The position numbers were made by a program, and so were the translations under genes. Shown piece by piece: positions 1-12,830 of a DNA stretch of 64,000 nt. The stretch lies in assembly GCA_035222895.1 (NCBI GenBank), contig JAVYIG010000600.1:62001-126000 (forward strand). Direction: 5' to 3'. Origin of the DNA: Strongylocentrotus droebachiensis. Its lineage: Eukaryota; Echinodermata; Echinoidea; Camarodonta; Strongylocentrotidae. The notes under the pieces are model-generated. The model was not told the DNA's origin. It saw only the letters and a list, made by a program, of their open reading frames with translations, and made no database searches. Position 1 is the stretch's first letter. Every line of letters starts with the position of its first letter.

Positions 1-3000
1 AGATGCTACATATTAAAGATGCGATGACAATATCACAGAAATCAACCATGTCTATACGCATCCCAAATCAATAATTAAAGAAAGAATGATTATTGCGATG
101 ACTGAAAGATGTCTTATCTTTCAAACAGTTGAGAAACAATTTAATCATGTTCATTTTTCATTTTACTGCACCTTCAAAGTCTATTTTCTCTCGTTACGGA
201 CGAAAGTAAATGTAGTCCGTTCCTCGACTAAAAAAGCGCCAAACCCACTACTTCCTCTAAAAGGAGACGTCCACTGTATCCTGGAATCGTTGCAATGATT
301 GGAATTGTATATCGCGCTCATCCACCAGTCCAGGTTGGAGCATGAACAGAATCAACACAGGAGACCTTAGGAAGGAGAGATAGCTGATAATCAAATTTAT
401 TTGTGGGACATTTGGTCACCACGACCCAAAGCTTTGTATCATTCCGAGGCAGCGATGAATATAGACGATAACGCATTCAGTTATGAAGAAAATGCATGCA
501 TGTGTTGTAAAGAGTACGCATTTATCATAGATTGAATTCGATGCTGTGCGTTAAAAGATTCTGGAAATTTCAAACTTCCAGGAATAGGACATTGCAGATA
601 ATAGAGAGGTCTCAGAGGAGACATTGGAATGGTTTGTATTTTGATGATGTCAAGGTCATATCCAAACTATCAGGACTATAGTGTACCATTTATTGAATTT
701 TTAAGGGACAATGTCAGCATACTGTAAGAGTCGATTTTTTATGTAGACACGTTCAGTTTATATTGTCATGAACTTCTTCCTTGGAAATATTCTGCAAAAA
801 GTAGTCAATAGATTTTATATAAACATGATGAGCCTGGTTGCTTATTTACAAGCACACGCATGCTGTCTTAGCAGTCAAGTAAAACAGAAAAATCAAGCAA
901 CCAACCAACCAATCAATGTTTGTGAAGATAACTCACCCTAGATGGGAAAGTAAAATGGTGAGCAGGCTTGCGTTTTGGAGTAGTAACGTTGGAAAGCGTG
1001 ACGTTGGAAAGTGCCATGTTTCAGGTATGTGAATGGATATCAAGGTGTTAAGTCCCTTTTCAGTGGCGGATCCCATTGTTTTTTTACAGGGGCACGGGTC
1101 TCAATCAACAACAAAAGACAGACAAAAACGAAGATAAAGAGAAGAAAAAATGGTTCAATCAATATTTAGGCACATGTCCTCATATTTTACTGACAATGTT
1201 TTCAAAATCTCAGACAAACAAATGTTTGTCAAGAGGAACTCGAGTACAATGTTTTGCTTTAAAGCTTTTACTCAGCCGGGTTTGCGTAAAATGCAAAGCA
1301 TCATTGTGCGAGCCCCCTTTGCCCCTCAACCTCGGCTAATGTTTTTTAATGCAATAAAATCGGGTGCGCAGACATTCACTGTCGCCGTGAGCGATCATAT
1401 ATACAAGAAATTTATGACATTTTATTTTGGAAATGCTTCGTTTTTTCTGTTTCCTTTTTACAAATCATCATGGAATTTTAAAGCGATGTTTAAACCTATT
1501 GGTATAATGTGAAGTAAGTCGACTCTGATTTCCTTTTCCACCAGATATATGTCAAAGCGAGGGAGGGCGAGGGCGAGGGCAAGGGCGAGGGGAGAAGATG
1601 TTGGTAGGCCTACCTGTATGCTATTTTGTAACTGCTTTGTGAAAGGTTTATTGTGATCATGGAACGGTGGCGTAAGGAGCAAACACTGGGGCGGAATGGG
1701 CAGAATTGAAAAGAAAAAAAAGTTATTTCAGCAACATAAATTTGTGTTGAATTGGGGGGGGGGCGAGCATTGGGGGACAACTGCCCCCAGGCCCAAGACT
1801 TTTTTTTAAACAAACAAACTGTCCATGACAAAACCAGCACCGATTGAACTTTGCTCATGTACACATTCTTGCGTCGAATAAACTCCGTTTGGCAGTAATA
1901 CAAATCACGTAGCATTTATGTAAATGTGCCCTCTTTGATGACCCCCCCCCCCCCACACACACACACATACACACACACACACACACCTCATTTTCTGATC
2001 GGAGACTAAAGTTTATATCCTGGTTTAAAGGTATAGTCTGAAGAAGGGACGCGAGGATAAATATTGTCCCATACTTAATTGAAGTTAGAACACTTATAAT
2101 AGACATGTTGACTTAATGATACTGGATCATGTGAAAGTAATATTTACTTTGTAAATAAATTATGAAAGGTATATTTTAATTGAATATTGATGAATGATGC
2201 TTTTTTAATGAAATGTAAGCATTTGTTTAGATTATAATTATATACAGTGTAAAATGCATTTTTCTAAAAGAAGCTTCCTTTATAGAGTAATCTGCATCTT
2301 TTATGTTTTATACATGTACTTCTGCGTTTCATTATTTGGGGATCGTGTATGTTACCCTCGTTACGATTTACGATACCTGCGTAAGCTATGGTATCGAGAT
2401 GTACCCGATACAATAGGGAAAGGGGTGAATAATTTGCATAATTTTGATCTGGAAACGTCCCCCTTAAGAACTGAACGTTGCAGCTAAAGCTTTCGTTTGC
2501 AAGCTATGTCAATTCTTGGCAAGCCCGTGTGGAACTTGATATTGTGATTTTATCCTTAAAACCTTGACCAACAAACTACATATTAATGTAAAATGAACAA
2601 AATGAGAAAAATGCTTGTTTAATGTTAAAAAGCACGAAATCGATAAGGTTGGAATATTCCGTATATATGCATAATTGAATCAACATAATTTGTGCAGTCA
2701 ATATCCTGCCTGTTAACTTAATGCACATTTTTTTTTTTTTAGCTAAATGTTAAAGCGAAATAGTTTGGACGTAGCACCACATTTACCCTTTAATTTGAAG
2801 AAAAACAATCAATCGGGATGTTTAAAGCGAAACTTCATTGTAAAAGGGAATTGGTATTATAAACCAATAAATCAAATCAAATCAAATCAAATGTTTCGAA
2901 TAAATTTTAATTTCTTACGAAGCACGCTGTGAGCTGATGTAAATATATAATTCCAAGTGATTTGATTGTATGATTACCCCGTCTACGGTATGACAAAGAA

Positions 3001-3240
3001 AAGTTGATAAAGAAATGACTACACATACTAGGCGAAAGGTCAGGGAATGTTGAGATTTCATGGAAAAGTTAGAAAGAAGGGATCAAATTCCTATTATCAA
3101 TTACAGTATAACCATTTCTTTGTTTTAAATCTCTCATATACCTTCCGCCCCGGTGAATTTGGATGAAGATTCCTGTCATAACCTTGCATGTAGTACTGAT
3201 GACATTCCATAAAAACATGATTTTGGATTTTTAAACTATG
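1..3240. other. Gene-free flank with a retroelement tail
   Basis: I see no convincing coding exon here; the short open frames lack domain features or codon structure. A G-rich minisatellite-like stretch lies near 1,560-1,590 and a C-run plus (CA)n microsatellite near 1,940-1,985. Around 2,745-2,895 the sequence ends in four copies of AAATC after ATAAACCAATAAATC, which resembles the 3' terminus of a CR1/L2-type LINE in plus orientation. That assignment rests only on the tail repeat. Confidence 0.4.
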
Positions 3241-5056
3241 TACATACGATTTTAATGAGTAACTTAAGAGCTGACAGGAATATATTTCGAACGAAATCCA
3301 AACAAAAATTACCACTTTGTTTAGAAATTTATATTTCCAACATACGTTGCTATAAAATTGAACATTTTATTTTTAATCACTCCATATTTGGTCTATTATT
3401 CATGTTTATATTAGAAATGCAAAGAAGCAATGTTTGCATTTCCAAAATTTTCGGTGCTGGACGCTCTTGAAGTTATGTCGAATATGTCAATTTATCAAAG
3501 AGATATTTAGAACACAGAATATATGAATATATAAATATATATATTTCCTTGTATCATTTCCCTAATTGTAATATATGTTTATATTATACGCTATGACTCA
3601 AAACAATATGCATGTGTGTAACATATACGTAGTCGAATGCCGAACAGTGATTATAATGAGTATATTGTACCTATGTTTGAAGATAAATGTAAAATGTGTG
3701 AATATTTTTACTACACTGAAAATATTATGTAAATGATTTGTGTATAAAATAAAAAGTCGTGACTATTAAATAACCCATTTGTCAACAAGCTGGATAATAG
3801 TTGTTTAAGTGTTATCATTTTAAGGGCTTCTAAAACGGGATGAGAAGAGTGCATGCTTTCCAGGCATACCTAGGAAAGGACGATAATGTTGTCGAAAAGT
3901 GATGAGAAGATTGTAAAAATTGTATAATTTTACTTCATGTTCATAAGAGAACGGCTGTCCATGTAAACAGTATTTCGACGATTTCATGTGAGGTAAACAA
4001 AGAGTTTTAATTAGCTGTGCTGCAATTACAGGAGGCACAGGGACACATTCTCCCTCCCTCATCAACCATACACACGCACACACCCACACACACATACTTT
4101 ATATCGAATGACTACAAACAAATAAGGGAAAAGAAGGAAAGATATATATTGTAAAAAGGTGAGAAAGTAGAGAAACGCCACCCCCCCCCCACGATGCCTA
4201 GAATAGAAACCCTTTAATTGTGGATGAACACACACTTTCTTTTATAGGTATGTCTTATATCTGAAAAGCTTACCAGATGATTACCCGTCATAGCGAAAAC
4301 TAATTTTTGCAAAGTGAATTATATCCATAGAGATTAATCAAATAGTTGGTATTTAAACCAAGGTTGCGGGAGGAAACATGCATAAATTTAAATACATTTT
4401 GAAAAAAGAGCACGTATTCATAATGCCTTACTAAGCCTGGTTGTCAACTACTTTCACAATTATAGCCTAGGTAATTAGGTGACAACCATCTTTATTTGTA
4501 AGGTCTTATGAATATGAGCCCTGGCCCATAACCTACGAGAAACAAAACTGCAGCATGGGTTTTGACGATGCAATTGAGCATCGGTCGCCGCCCTGAACAA
4601 GTAATTAACAGGCATGTCTTGTCATAGTCTGTTTGAAGTTTTTTATTGAAATGTACACTATAGTTAAATATTGTTGCCGTTTACGCGCACAACTTTTTGT
4701 TGATAAACCCATGCATAGGATGGGTGGATATAAAGAGTTTGTGCGTATATGTGGTACCGAACTACGAGCATGTCATAATCTGTAACAAAAAAACACACAC
4801 AGGAAAAGAAGGGACTTTAAATCCGATAGATTTTAATACAGATTTAACAAAAAATCTTCTTGCATCTTCATAAATGTTATGGTAAAATATGTCTCCAATA
4901 GTACAATAATAATAATAATAACACTAATGATAATAATAATAATAAAAAGAAAAAACAAGGATAGATCAAGCTGATACATTGATGAAATAATGATGATAAT
5001 AATAATCATAGTAATACTAATAATCTTAATGCTAAATATATTACTCATTGCGGATA

Positions 5057-5324
5057 TAGTATCGAAAATAATATCTCTAGTGATATTCGTTTGTCTCGCA
5101 ATGTGGTCAATAAGGAATCTAAAAGTTCACGACGTTTCGTGCGCATCGAATTATGGACCGCTCCGCCGGTCCTCCCGTAGAGTATAAAAGACCCTTGCTT
5201 ACAGTAGTTATTATCACCAGACGAAGTGTTGCAGATGCGCACGAAACGTCGTGAACTTTTAGATTCCTTATTGACCACATTGCGAGACAAACGAATATCA
5301 CTAGAGATATTATTTTCGATACTA
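5057..5324. mobile_element. Foldback/MITE with 91-bp inverted repeats
   Basis: The arm at 5,057-5,147 is the reverse complement of 5,234-5,324 with no mismatch that I can find, around an 86-bp centre. Such long perfect arms indicate a recent palindromic non-autonomous element or an inverted duplication. The matching place in the 22.0-22.5 kb segment lacks it. No clear target duplication was found because the flanks are ATA-rich. Confidence 0.75.
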
Positions 5325-6335
5325 ATAATCTTGTTTTGTTTTTGTTCTACATACTAGTACTCATATGATGTTTAAATCTATTTGCTCCTCTTTAATTCGA
5401 GCACTTTCTACTTTATTGCATAAAGGGACTATCTCGATAAACCGCCTTGATCGTTTATGAAACCCTGATTCCATGTATAATTATTTGCATCTGGTCTGTA
5501 TTTCTGACCTAAATGTGGATATGCTTTTATTGGATTCAGATTAGCTTGAAGTTGAATATATATTATGAGCCCATATTGCTCCGATTGTCTCATTTTCGCT
5601 CGCGTGAACATTGCCAGCACAAACCACTGACCTCTGCCTCCTGAACGGATCATCGCCCATTCCATTCACTATACGTTACGTACTATAAAGGCTGTATTGT
5701 CTGACCGTTCATGAATATTCATGTTTTTGCTAAACTCGGCAAAATGTTTGCTTTTACTAAATGGAAAAATTACGGTGGGGGGTTGGATGAAATGGACATA
5801 ATGAAATAGGCAGAAGTGATCTATGATAATTCATGCTTTTTATGTTTCGTGTGCTCGACCTATAACCTTCAAATCGCTTGGTAAACTGAGTCCAAAGTTA
5901 GACTTGTTTCACACGTGTATTATAGGCAATGACGAGCTTGCAACCTATTTTGAAAAATTACGGTGGGTGAACTTTCAAAAGTCAATGAGACATGAGGGCT
6001 CCAATGAAAGAGCTAGTGATAACGTACGTCGGGGTGGATGTGCTTTTCGTTTAAACAAAAAATGAATTTTTAACGATTTTAAAAAAAAACGTCCATAGGC
6101 TAACATGTTAGGCTGCCGACTCAGATCATGCTCTGACGATAGGGGGCGTTGTGAAATGAGACTAACCGGGGCCATATGATCGCTTTCTAACAGTCAGACT
6201 TCGTTGTCGCCTAAATTAGGAGCATCAATCGGTCATTCATTTATACAATTCAACATATATAAAGGAATTGGTTGACTTTGCAAAATACGAACAGAAACAT
6301 GTCTAAAAGATAACGCAGTGACATATTTTTCCTGC

Positions 6336-6345
6336 ATGCCCACCA
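6336..6345. other. Deletion junction replacing a YHYH gene
   Basis: The left side, ending CCTGCATGC, is homologous to the 3' flank of the first YHYH gene (15,311-15,319). The right side, CACCACTGAATTCAAC, is homologous to sequence just upstream of that gene's predicted first exon (18,831 onward). About 3.5 kb present in the paralogue (gene, intron and part of exon 1) is therefore missing here. This is seen directly by comparing copies. Whether the event was one deletion is inferred. Confidence 0.7.
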
Positions 6346-6930
6346 CTGAATTCAACGTTTAAACAATTCGTGTACAGTGAAAGCAAACTACAAAATTCAT
6401 AGACGTCTTTGTTCGGTCTTCTAAAAAAAATAATGAAGCCTACAAAAGTTCGATATCTGACGCGAGACCGACCTACTTCCTAAATAAACAAACAGTACAT
6501 TGGAATCGGGCAAGATTATCGAGATAATATGTATCAATATAGATATGGAGAACAGCAAGCTTGAAGTAAAATACAGTTCTTTGTAGCAACCTCACGTCCA
6601 TCACATGAGGTAGGCCCAGATGAACCAAGGAGGTGACAGGACAAGTAGCACGGACTGGTACAATTCAACTACGGTACAAGGTATGGTAATACTCGATAGA
6701 AGTTACAAGTGCCCACCCCCTTTGTTTCTCGCTCTCTCTTTCTCTCTCGCTATCTCTCTTTCTTTCTCTTTCTCTCTCGCTATCTCTCTCTCTCTCTCTT
6801 TCTCTCTTAGTGTTCAATTCAATACATACATTCAACTCTATATTGATGTTTAACAAGTTCAATGTCAACAACCGTAAACCACCACTCTCCGGGAGACTAG
6901 GAGTGGTACCAGGTACAACCCTAATAGTCA
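6345..6930. repeat. (CT)n-containing module, copy 1
   Basis: This module begins with CCACTGAATTCAAC, contains ATAATGAAGCCTACAAAAGT, then a (CT)n tract (6,720-6,810), and ends near GACTAGGAGTGGTACCAGG. Other copies lie at 18,833-19,350, 19,590-20,010 (partial), about 25,530-25,760 and about 27,410-27,780. Two of these lie just upstream of the predicted first exons of minus-strand YHYH genes, so the non-CT part may include promoter sequence. That role is inferred. Confidence 0.6.
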
Positions 6931-7108
6931 CGTGTTTGTCTTTTGACTTGTTCTCTCTTGTATTTGTATTGGGGTTTATTCATTGATTGACATATACAAT
7001 AATATTGATTTTGTATTCTGTGAGCAGTCACATATAAACATACTTATCGTTTAATTCATCAACCAGAAAGATGCCGTTTCATGTAGTCATATCATGCGTA
7101 TATGTATA

Positions 7109-7749
7109 CAGTGTGAGTCCAAAAAAAGTATACACCTAGAAAATTGCTAGTTATTTTAAAAATCATCTATGAACAATACATTATTATACATCCCATGAAA
7201 GAGCGTTTCATCCCGAATCATTTAGTATAATTTTTGTGTGGTATGTGTTCACGCTTGGATGAACAAGAGGCATTGTTTGCGAGAGTGCAAAAATCGATTT
7301 GCGCCAAAGTTGCTAATGCGATGTTTGAATGAACAACTCGAATTTTTAATTCGGTCATTGCAGATCCAAATAACATCCCTAACAAAATTAATCATGCTAC
7401 ACATATCAGATATCGAATATCAAATATCAACGAACATTTGTGCGCGTGTGTGGTAGCGTGTGTGACTTTGCTTCTGTATAAATCATATGCAATGCATCTC
7501 ATTTGATACATTCAATTCATTCTCTCACTTTAATCCCAACATAATACATACTGTAGGCATCGATTGTTGCACTCTCGCGAACAATGCCCTCCTGTTAATC
7601 CAAGCGTGAACACATACCACAAAAACATTATACCAAATGATTTTAGGATAAAACGCTCTTTCACAAGATGTATAATGATTTACTTTTCATAGCTGATTTT
7701 AGAAATAATTAGCAATTTTCTAGGTGTAAATTTTTTCTGACTCACACGG
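7109..7749. mobile_element. Tc1/mariner-like foldback MITE
   Basis: The ends read CAGTGTGAGTCCAAAAAAAG and, inverted, CCGTGTGAGTCAGAAAAAAT. TA dinucleotides flank both sides (7,107-7,108 and 7,750-7,751). The two arms remain roughly complementary for about 200 bp, including the block around GTATGTGTTCACGCTTGGAT. Paralogous positions near 19,510 and 20,165 lack the insert. TA target choice and a CAGTG terminus are typical of Tc1/mariner elements. No transposase is present. Confidence 0.7.
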
Positions 7750-7799
7750 TACATAAATATATATATATACATATATATCAGAGAATATATCTATTCCCA

Positions 7800-8175
7800 A
7801 CGCTAGATGAGGGAGAAAGTTTAGAGCTGACCGGAATATATTTCGAACGAAATAAAAATGAAATACCACTTTGTTTTTTTTATATTTATATTTCCAACAT
7901 ATGTTGCTATAAAATTGAACATTTTATTTTGAATTATTCCATATTTGGTCTATTATTCATGTTTACAATAGGAATGCAAAGAAATGTCAATTAATCAAAG
8001 AGGAATATATGAATAAATAAATATATATATATATATTTTTTATAAGTTCCGTAATTGTAATATATGTTTACATTATACGCTATGACTCAAAACAATATGC
8101 ATGTGTGTAACATATACGTAGTCGAATGCCGAACAGTGATTATACCTATGTTTTAAGATACAATGTCGCTCATAT
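7800..8175. repeat. Extra copy of the 3,250-3,660 block
   Basis: Starting at GAGGGAGAAAGTTTAGAGCT and running through TATGCATGTGTGTAACATAT, this matches 3,255-3,660 and 20,215-20,620 with small gaps. It shows that a duplication breakpoint lies just after the Tc1-like MITE, so copy A ends with the beginning of another unit. No gene is present. Confidence 0.65.
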
Positions 8176-8329
8176 AGTTGGAATATTTTGTTTTTACCCC
8201 AATTTATGGAATTATTTTGACAATGATTTATTCCTAATAGATCTAGATAATAGTATACATTCTTAGATTTTATTGAATAATAATTTGCCAGTGTTTGTTT
8301 TGCGTGAGTGCTAAAGCATGCGTATGTTA

Positions 8330-9330
8330 CTATGCTTAGGTGATCTACGCCCTTAAGTTGTAGCGGCTCTTACATTCGCCATACTTTTTTCGTACATTCA
8401 TGTCTCCAGTATTTTCCATCACGCTACGTATTTATATTCAGTTATTCGGACCACGTGTGTTCATTCCTTCATTCCCGGTCAGCCGCGTATTTTCAACGCC
8501 ACGAGGTTTTACTTCACTCCCGCTTCCAACTTGGTCGAGTCAAGACGTCTCTATGATTTCCTCTCCGGGCTTTATTCTTCTGTGCCTTTCGTCTTTTCTA
8601 CGGCACGTCAACTCTTTTTCTGCCGTCTTCATCGGGCTGCAGTCTCCCAGTGGAACGTTATAGTCAGGACCGACATGGCGCCTGACTCTCCGCTGGGAGC
8701 TGCCAGTTTCTTCGTTCCGGTAGCTCTTTCCACTCTCGACCTCAGACAATTCACCGCAGCTCATCTAAACATTTCTCCATCAAAGTCCGGCGCATCAAAC
8801 GAGCAACAATTACTACTCAGCACCAGTGCCGGCTTTGCATGTCTACATTTCTAATCTTCGCCTCCGACATCGAACGACCCACTGTTCTGACTTCGAGCGC
8901 CACTTTTCTTCTCTTCTATTCTCGCCTGAGAGCTTCTTCATCATCGTCATCATGAGCGTCAGCGTTGAGATCCTTCACGGATTTACAGCCACGACTACGA
9001 AGCTGCATCTCCGCCTTCAAGCCTCCGCATATTTATCGCGTGAGTCCCTTCCTTCGTTCTTCACATTTCTTCTTTTCATTGGACTTCGACGTCATTTCCA
9101 TTCAGTCGTAAGCTTTTATTCGTGTCGTTCCATATATTCATGTCCATCGCATGTATTCATGTTCATTCTCATCCTTGATCATTATGTAAGCTCCGTGCAA
9201 TATTCACATTTACCATTCATGCATTTTCATGCCAAGTCTTCTATATTTGCTTAACTGCACTTTGCAAGTGTATTGTCAGCTTTGTTTATACCTCAATAAA
9301 CAAAACGAAAAGGGAATACTTTCTTTCATG
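8330..9330 (+). other. Unassigned CT-biased, higher-GC stretch ending in a poly(A) signal
   Basis: This kilobase differs in composition from its AT-rich surroundings and has overlapping plus-strand open frames (8,400-8,663, 8,531-8,854 and 8,826-9,254) without recognisable motifs. It closes with CCTCAATAAACAAAACG, which contains AATAAA. It could be a solo LTR or the 3' part of a retroelement, or a transcribed non-coding unit. I found no flanking direct repeat that would prove an LTR, and I assign no product. Confidence 0.25.
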
Positions 9331-9479
9331 TATTTTATTGTCAGTGCAACCTTGCTTCCTCGTAGCTAAATAAAAATAAGAGTTATGTTGTGTGACGAGT
9401 AAACACGCTTATACAATTTCAATTCACAATACCCCACACACACATTACTCTAAAAAGTCATAAATGACAGTAATTAGGA

Positions 9480-9600
9480 TTAATGCCCCACAAAAAGGCA
9501 CTAAATATGGCACATCGATACGGTTTTGATCCTGGGGCCTCACAGTTGCGAGGCCATTGCTTTGCCACTGAACCATGACTGTATGCAGCGGGGGCTAGGG
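9480..9600 (-). mobile_element. tRNA-derived SINE head
   Basis: Read on the minus strand, a TGGTTCAGTGG A-box-like word is followed by a GCCTC/GAGGC hairpin in the anticodon-arm position and then GGATCAAAACC in the B-box position. This is the layout of a pol III promoter derived from a tRNA. The arms do not complete a functional cloverleaf, so I call it a SINE or tRNA pseudogene rather than a tRNA. Confidence 0.45.
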
Positions 9601-10135
9601 TAGGGGGCAGTTCCCACAAATAAAATAACAAAAAGAAAATGCACTAAATTGTTCAATAATTCATTGAATTTTACCCCGGTCCCCAACATAAAAAAATCCT
9701 CTGTACGACAATGCTTTATGGCTCAAGGCATGGGCACACAAAAGATTTGTAAATTCAATGAATTATTGAAAATGTATGTACGATGCCTAGAATAGAAACC
9801 CTTAATGGATGGACACACACTTTCTTTCAGTATAAGTATATCTTATAATAATAATAATAATAATATGTCTTGTTTACCCAGGGTAGCCTCATCAGTATTA
9901 ATACTGTTCTCCCTGAGGGCCCTGCAATCATATTATTACCCCGGTCATCGGATTCAGGCTTACCCGCACACAATGTATGCACATTCTCCACTCCCTGGGG
10001 AGCATTCCAGCCAGTGCATCATTTTTACAAGCGCACACTTGCATCTTGCATCTGAACAGCTGACCAGATGAGTATCCGTCATGGCGACAACTTTTTTTAT
10101 GCAAAGTGAATTCTATCCATAGAGATAGATCAAAT

Positions 10136-10597
10136 GCATGAAGTCTTTCTTCTTTTGTCTGATCGTCAACGAAACGGAGTTAAGTCTTTTGTCAATTCCG
10201 TTTGTTGCTACGGCAGTCAGCCAGTGAAAACGAATTCGTTTAATCAAATTATGGAAATGCAAGCATCACTTTAAACAAACAGACGTTTGTTATTCCTTGC
10301 TCATTTTTCCTGATTGAAGTGTTATATGAAAGAGCAAGAAATGAACTTTCTAGAAACGTGAATTTTTCTTCGAAATTCAGATACCACCCACCAAATGACT
10401 TGTTGGTTTCCTTCCTTCAAATTGTTTTTAATCACTCATGAAATATGCATCATATGAGTTGCATCAAATGAAAGAGGAAGATTTAATATGTATGTGTTTA
10501 ATATGTGTCATTTATTAATTATAATTGTGATTAATAATGATAAAACATCGATAATTTTCGGTTTTGTTTTTTCTGGGTCGCACTGTACAGTACAGTA
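10136..10597. mobile_element. Half copy of a large foldback element
   Basis: This matches the right arm of the palindromic element that starts near 63,163, from its centre (GCATGAAGTCTTTC) through AAACGAATTCGTTTAATC to the terminus CTGGGTCGCACTG followed by TA. Only one arm is present. It abuts a partial Tc1-like MITE at 10,605. Confidence 0.65.
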
Positions 10598-10604
10598 TGA
10601 GTCG

Positions 10605-10806
10605 AAAAAAAGTTTACACCTAGAGAATTGCTAATTATTTAAAAAAAACATCGATGAACATTAAATTGTTATATGTCTTATGAAAGAGTGTTTAATACCA
10701 AATCATTTGGTACCATTTTTGTGTGGTATGTGTTCACGCTTGGATAAACAGGAGACATTGTTTGCGCGAGTGCAAAAATCGACTTGCGCCAAAGTTGCTA
10801 TGTATA
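10605..10806. mobile_element. Partial copy of the 7,109-type MITE
   Basis: CAGTATGAGTCGAAAAAAAG and the following sequence through TTTGTGTGGTATGTGTTCAC match the left arm of the 7,109-7,749 element. The match stops near GCGCCAAAGTTGCTA and the other arm is absent. It sits directly after a half copy of another foldback family, separated only by TACAGTA-type sequence. Confidence 0.65.
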
Positions 10807-11796
10807 AAGCGGACACATTTTTTTTTTTTTTTGGTCTCGAAATTTCATAATTTGACATTTTTTGTCGTTGGGGGGGGGGGTAAGGTTACCTCATTTAGGT
10901 TAGCCGTGGGTATAATTTTTTTTTTTTTTTTTTTTTTGTAAATAAAAAAAACAAAAAAACAAAAAAACAAAAAAACAAAGGGGGGGTTTTAGGTTTTTTA
11001 GGGGGGTTTACATACATAAAAATACCAATGGGGGGGGGTTTGAACCCCCAAACCCCCCCCCCCCTGCGTACGCCCCTGTGCCCCCCCCCCCCTTAAGATC
11101 TCGACCGCGAAGTGGCCGATCGCCGCGAAAATTTGCACGCATGTCAAGTGAAGTGTATAGAATAATATGATAATTTCATTTTTTTGAAAAATTCACTCAT
11201 TTGCATATTTATGGTAATTTATGCAAATAAAGTCATAAAACTCACATTTTTACCCATAAATCATATATTATTCATAATTAGGCATTCTTTTTCACTACAT
11301 ATATTCATTAGACCATTCTGAATAATAATAGGACAACACAATTTGGAAGAGCCAGCTTATTCCTTATGTTATCCCTTGTTTTGATAATTTCTTATGTATT
11401 TCATTGTTTTTTTAACTTATGTATTTCATTGTTTTTGTTGTTTTATTTCATTTCTTACTACAATTCAACTATATTGACACCCAAAACAACCACCTAAACT
11501 TTAAACAAGACCCAATAACCTATGTTTGATCTGTTTTTAGGAAAAATGACTTTTCCATATGTTTTGTACACAAATCACGAAAATTAGTGATTTTCGGGCT
11601 GACATGCAAAGACAAAAGGTCACGTGACCTTGTAACCGTAGGTCCGATTTTCAAAAAAAATCTTTTAATAGTTGCGCAAGACTCGAAAGAAAAAAGTCAG
11701 CGAGTGGCGGAGCGCCATCCATATGCGTTCCGGAGCGATCAGAAAAATCGTGGAGGGGGGGCATAATGCCCCCCCCCCCCCCCGGCCTTATTAGGG
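10806..11796. other. Homopolymer-rich, gene-free stretch
   Basis: Long runs of T, G and C (10,818-10,831, 10,870-10,880, 10,917-10,937, 11,052-11,095 and 11,765-11,785) surround AT-rich sequence. The words TGCGTACGCCCCTG and GATGGCGCTCCGCCAC-like sequence resemble ends of degenerate transposons. I see no gene. Confidence 0.35.
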
Positions 11797-12830
11797 TTAA
11801 GTTAGAGTCTACGAGAGTTCGATCTAGATCTAGAGTTATGTTGGTTCTAGACTGAGAGTCAGACCTTGCAGGCTTACCAAAAAGTCCACGGAATTCATTG
11901 TCTTGATTAAAAATAAAATCCATAGGGGGTCTATAGAGACGAGTCTACATCAGACAGCTGAAATTCCTGGCTTCATTATAAAATCCCAAAGTCAAAACAG
12001 GCCTAAATCCAAGGCAAAAGTAAAATAAAAATTTACTTTCTAATAATCTATATCTAGCGAGCTAGAGCTAAGCTAGGCGCACGCTGCGCTGGGGATTATG
12101 GTGGAGCGTACGATATTAGCTACGCGTAGCCTACAATGCACTCGAGGGAGCGTATTACACGTACGCGCGCGCGCTGGATATCCATGGTAACGTGGGATAT
12201 AATACAAATAACGCACGTCCTAGCGTGCAATAGTGGTGAATGCAGTACACGCGAGGTTTCTTTAAATTGGTGCCGCTCTGTGAACGAGCCGCTTGCGGCG
12301 AGTTCACAGTGCGCACCATCTGAAGAAACCGAGCGTACACTGCATTTACGTTTCGCACAACAGGGTCCAGTGCGTTATTTGTTTTATAAAATAGCGACAC
12401 AAATAGCAACAAACAAAAGTTTAGATCTTAAGTTAGAGTCTACGAGAGTTCGATCTAGATCTAGAGTTATGTTGGTTCTAGACTAAGACCTAGCAGGCTT
12501 ACCAAAAGTCCAGGGGATTCATTAATGCCTTGATTAAAAATAGAATCCATAGGAAATCTAGAGACGAATCTACATCAGATTGCTGAAATTCCTGGCTTCA
12601 TTATAAAATCCAAAAGTCAAAACAGGCCTAAATCCAAGGCAAAAGTAAAATAAAAATTTGCTTTCTAATAATACCCCGCTCTAGCTAGCTAGCTAGAGCT
12701 AAGTTCGGCGTACGCTGCGCTGGGGGATCATGGTGGAGCGTACCATATTATCTACGCGTAGCCTACAATGCACTCGAGGGAGCGCGCGCGCTGGATATCC
12801 ATGGTAACGTGGGATATAACTTTTGTTGCG
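11797..12830. repeat. Two tandem copies of a ~400-bp unit
   Basis: Unit 1 (11,797-12,198) and unit 2 (12,428-12,820) both start TTAAGTTAGAGTCTACGAGA and end at CCATGGTAACGTGGGATATA. Both include (TCTAGA)-type words and the CTGGCTTCATTATAAAATC block. Unit 1 is separated from unit 2 by a palindromic insertion at 12,198-12,390. No open frame of interest is present; the 12,136-12,486 frame spans the insertion and is incidental. Confidence 0.75.
12198..12390. mobile_element. Imperfect ~190-bp palindromic MITE
   Basis: The arms run from ATACAAATAACGCACGTCC inward to GTGAACGAGCC, with the complementary arm GGCGAGTTCACAGTGCGC outward to GTGCGTTATTTGTTTTAT, around a 6-nt centre GCTTGC. The second tandem unit lacks this block after GGGATATA, which supports insertion. 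Arms match at roughly four positions in five by eye. Confidence 0.6.

Larger units (their letters stand above)
3240..7100. repeat. Segmental duplication copy A (gene-less)
   Basis: Blocks here match, in the same order, blocks of the two segments that carry YHYH genes. For example, 3,255-3,780 matches 20,230-20,730, 3,840-4,100 matches 20,770-21,060, 4,440-4,760 matches 21,480-21,830, 5,330-5,570 matches 22,550-22,790, 6,180-6,335 matches 15,165-15,318, and 6,341-7,090 matches 18,831-19,500. The YHYH gene and its first intron are absent, with a join near 6,340. The copy also carries private insertions at 5,057-5,324 and 7,109-7,749. Confidence 0.8.

Noticed and set aside
12136-12486. 116-codon plus frame
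   Set aside because: It runs through a palindromic insertion between two tandem units and has no paralogue in the second unit.
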